The position numbers and the translations under genes were made by a program. This document shows, one piece after another, positions 62,122 to 64,000 of a DNA stretch of 64,000 bases. Position 1 is the stretch's first letter. Each line of letters starts with the position of its first letter. A model generated the notes under the pieces. The model was given only the letters and a program-made list of their open reading frames with translations, searched no databases and was not told the DNA's origin. The stretch comes from Anoplolepis gracilipes (Eukaryota > Arthropoda > Insecta > Hymenoptera > Formicidae): the NCBI RefSeq assembly GCF_047496725.1, contig NC_132978.1, forward strand, positions 403,501 through 467,500, given 5' to 3'.

Positions 62122-64000
62122 TCATAGAAACACATCCCGGTTGTGGGCCTATTTTCCTCCGGTTGCATCATTTTTCATGGTATACGCGTTGGCTTTTACT
62201 ACTTCGACCTTTATTAAGAGGCTGCCCGTATCTTTTCGATCAAGAAGACAAACCGGCCTCTGTGTTTACTTTATGGTAACAATATCTCGATAGTGTTTTT
62301 CTTAGACGAAAACGACATTTCGGCAATTTCGATTCTCATGTTCATCTCGCTTCGAGAAAATTTCTGTTCCATTTCTATCCTCGTGTTATGTCAATGTTAT
62401 ACAGGATATCCATTTTACGGACGACAACCTTCTTTTACTTTCTAAACAGATGGGAAAAAGGGGGTTCTGTGCTTGAATACAAATTTTTCCATTAACTTCA
62501 AATTTAAAATTTTTAAATTAATCGCAAAGATATGAAAAGATTATGAGGATGGATCGGCATTTAATCAAACTTCTCCAAACCAAACAAAAATCTCTAAAGT
62601 AAAAAAATGGTAAATGAAACGGGTTGAACTCAGACATCTCCTATAAACAGCAGGCACAACGGTCACCGATTAAATCGGTTATGCACGCTTTTACACGGAT
62701 GCTTATGATGCCATTCGCGCTTTTATTAAAAACTACTGCTTTTCAGTCCGTGAAATTTCTATGGCTATCGCAATAAGAGGAGGCTGGTGAGTTTACCTAT
62801 AAATCAATGATATTCCGTGCCACACGATTCACGTTCAAAAGCTTAGCTTTCGCGAGAATTTTTGTTACGGTAAAACAAACTTATATCTATGCTTTTGATT
62901 GAAATATAATTAAAAAGATCGATCTAAAAATACTGTAAATTCGAAGAATAGAGTTGCTCAGAATACGATAAGAAAAACTTGCGCTTCTTTTTCATAAATT
63001 TAATTATTATGGCGCGAGCTTATGCATATATGTCACAATAATATATACATATATCTCCAAACTTTCAGAAATTATTTTTATTGTTATTATTATATTGTCT
63101 AATAAGTTAATGGTTACCTAACCATTTTGTTTTATCGTAATTGATTTATTTTATTGCAACTATTTTTTTTATTAAACAGAATAAAACACAATTTTATTTT
63201 TTTTCTTGCTGTTAAAAATCAAATAAAATTGCTATCAATTTCTTTCAACTTCAAAAAACTCATAAACTTTTAATCAAAATCACAATTGATATATATATAT
63301 ATCCCCGCAAGCCTTTCAATCGATTATATGTATACCATTGACAATATATTTTCCTAAAGTTTCACGTGTATAATATAATATGTCCCATATTATCGAAAAG
63401 CATGACACAGAAAATTAAATTAACACATTTTGTAAATCAATGATACTTTCCTCTCGTTATTTTATACGCATGGACGCCTTTAAAACTGCGTATGTAAATT
63501 TTGAAATGAAACATGTATATCCTTTGTACGTGTACATGTGTATATAAACACTGGCTCGAGCGAAGGTAAATACTTTAAACGATTTACCGCGGTGGGAAAT
63601 ATATCACGTTTGCAGACAAGATATATCTTCTCATGGATTTCATTTCGTTAAACGTGAAAGTTAAACCGCGTTCCTGTTAGAACTCGCTACCATCAAGAGT
63701 CCATTCATACAAAATTCACAGACGTACCGTTGCAAAATAACATTATTTGTTGCGTCTCACCGATGTTGGGTGAGCAGAGTGTAATTTGCTTCTCGCCAGT
63801 TTATACAAATTATTCCAAAAAAGCACCATCTTGTTTAAACATAGGAATAGAAATAATATACTAATACAAAATCATATATCATATTCTTGTATAGTCCACT
63901 GATTATAATCATATTTAGCTATTATCTTAAAAAGTGTAGCTTTTTTTATTTTATTTATCTCTTAACGTTTATTTTTAAAATTCTTTCTTTTTTTATTATT

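Larger units (their letters stand above)
53281..64000. other. 10.7-kb region without a convincing gene
   Basis: Upstream of DH31 to the window edge. Mostly AT-rich, with islands of higher complexity (54340-54790, 57650-57960, 62130-62420, 62620-62900) that could be conserved regulatory DNA. Contains a large inverted repeat at 56698-56950, a tandem duplication at 56459-56612, and (TA)n at 59641-59676 and 62086-62117. Several 60-130-codon frames occur, but none has a domain, a splice partner or plausible composition. Confidence 0.55.

Overview
This is an insect nuclear genome window, most likely from an ant or another aculeate hymenopteran. It is very AT-rich, and most genes have several short introns with GT-AG borders. 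The clearest lineage marker is a DH31 neuropeptide whose mature sequence is, as far as I recall, the hymenopteran form. I found eleven protein-coding genes by joining exons across splice sites by hand. Where a full chain could be built, the exon lengths sum to a multiple of three and end in the family's expected C-terminus. No rRNA, tRNA or CRISPR array was seen.

Layout: 1-4.1 kb, PLEKHJ1-like PH protein (minus, 3' end cut by the window edge). 5.4-6.6 kb, intronless mitochondrial ribosomal protein mL38 (plus). 6.7-9.9 kb, ODAD3/CCDC151 outer dynein arm docking protein (minus), tail-to-tail with mL38. 10.5-14.3 kb, the synaptic Ig/sushi protein Hikaru genki (minus). 15.6-17.9 kb, an unnamed 256-aa coiled-coil protein (plus). 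19.4-21.5 kb, Rab8 (minus). 23.9-27.0 kb, a large basic NuSAP-like protein (minus). 28.5-32.1 kb, the ER co-chaperone/disulfide reductase ERdj5/DNAJC10 with a C-terminal HDEL (plus). 35.2-37.4 kb, an EHD/Past1 endocytic ATPase (minus). 42.8-45.5 kb, a histidine acid phosphatase (minus). 50.2-53.2 kb, the DH31 prohormone with a TATA-box promoter (minus). From 53.3 kb to the end I see no convincing gene.

These are separate housekeeping, cilium, synapse and hormone genes. I see no operon-like pathway and no new multi-gene system. The accessory content is a set of short inverted-repeat elements (MITE-like or hairpin-forming) in introns and intergenic DNA: about 1.66-1.86, 22.2, 27.6, 28.3, 32.4, 41.8, 42.2-42.6 (one hairpin nested in another), 46.1 and 56.7 kb.

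The gene-level oddities most worth checking are a GC-AG intron in PLEKHJ1, a start codon split by an intron in DNAJC10, a CWYC active site in the last DNAJC10 thioredoxin domain, and an NKCE instead of NKxD guanine motif in Rab8.
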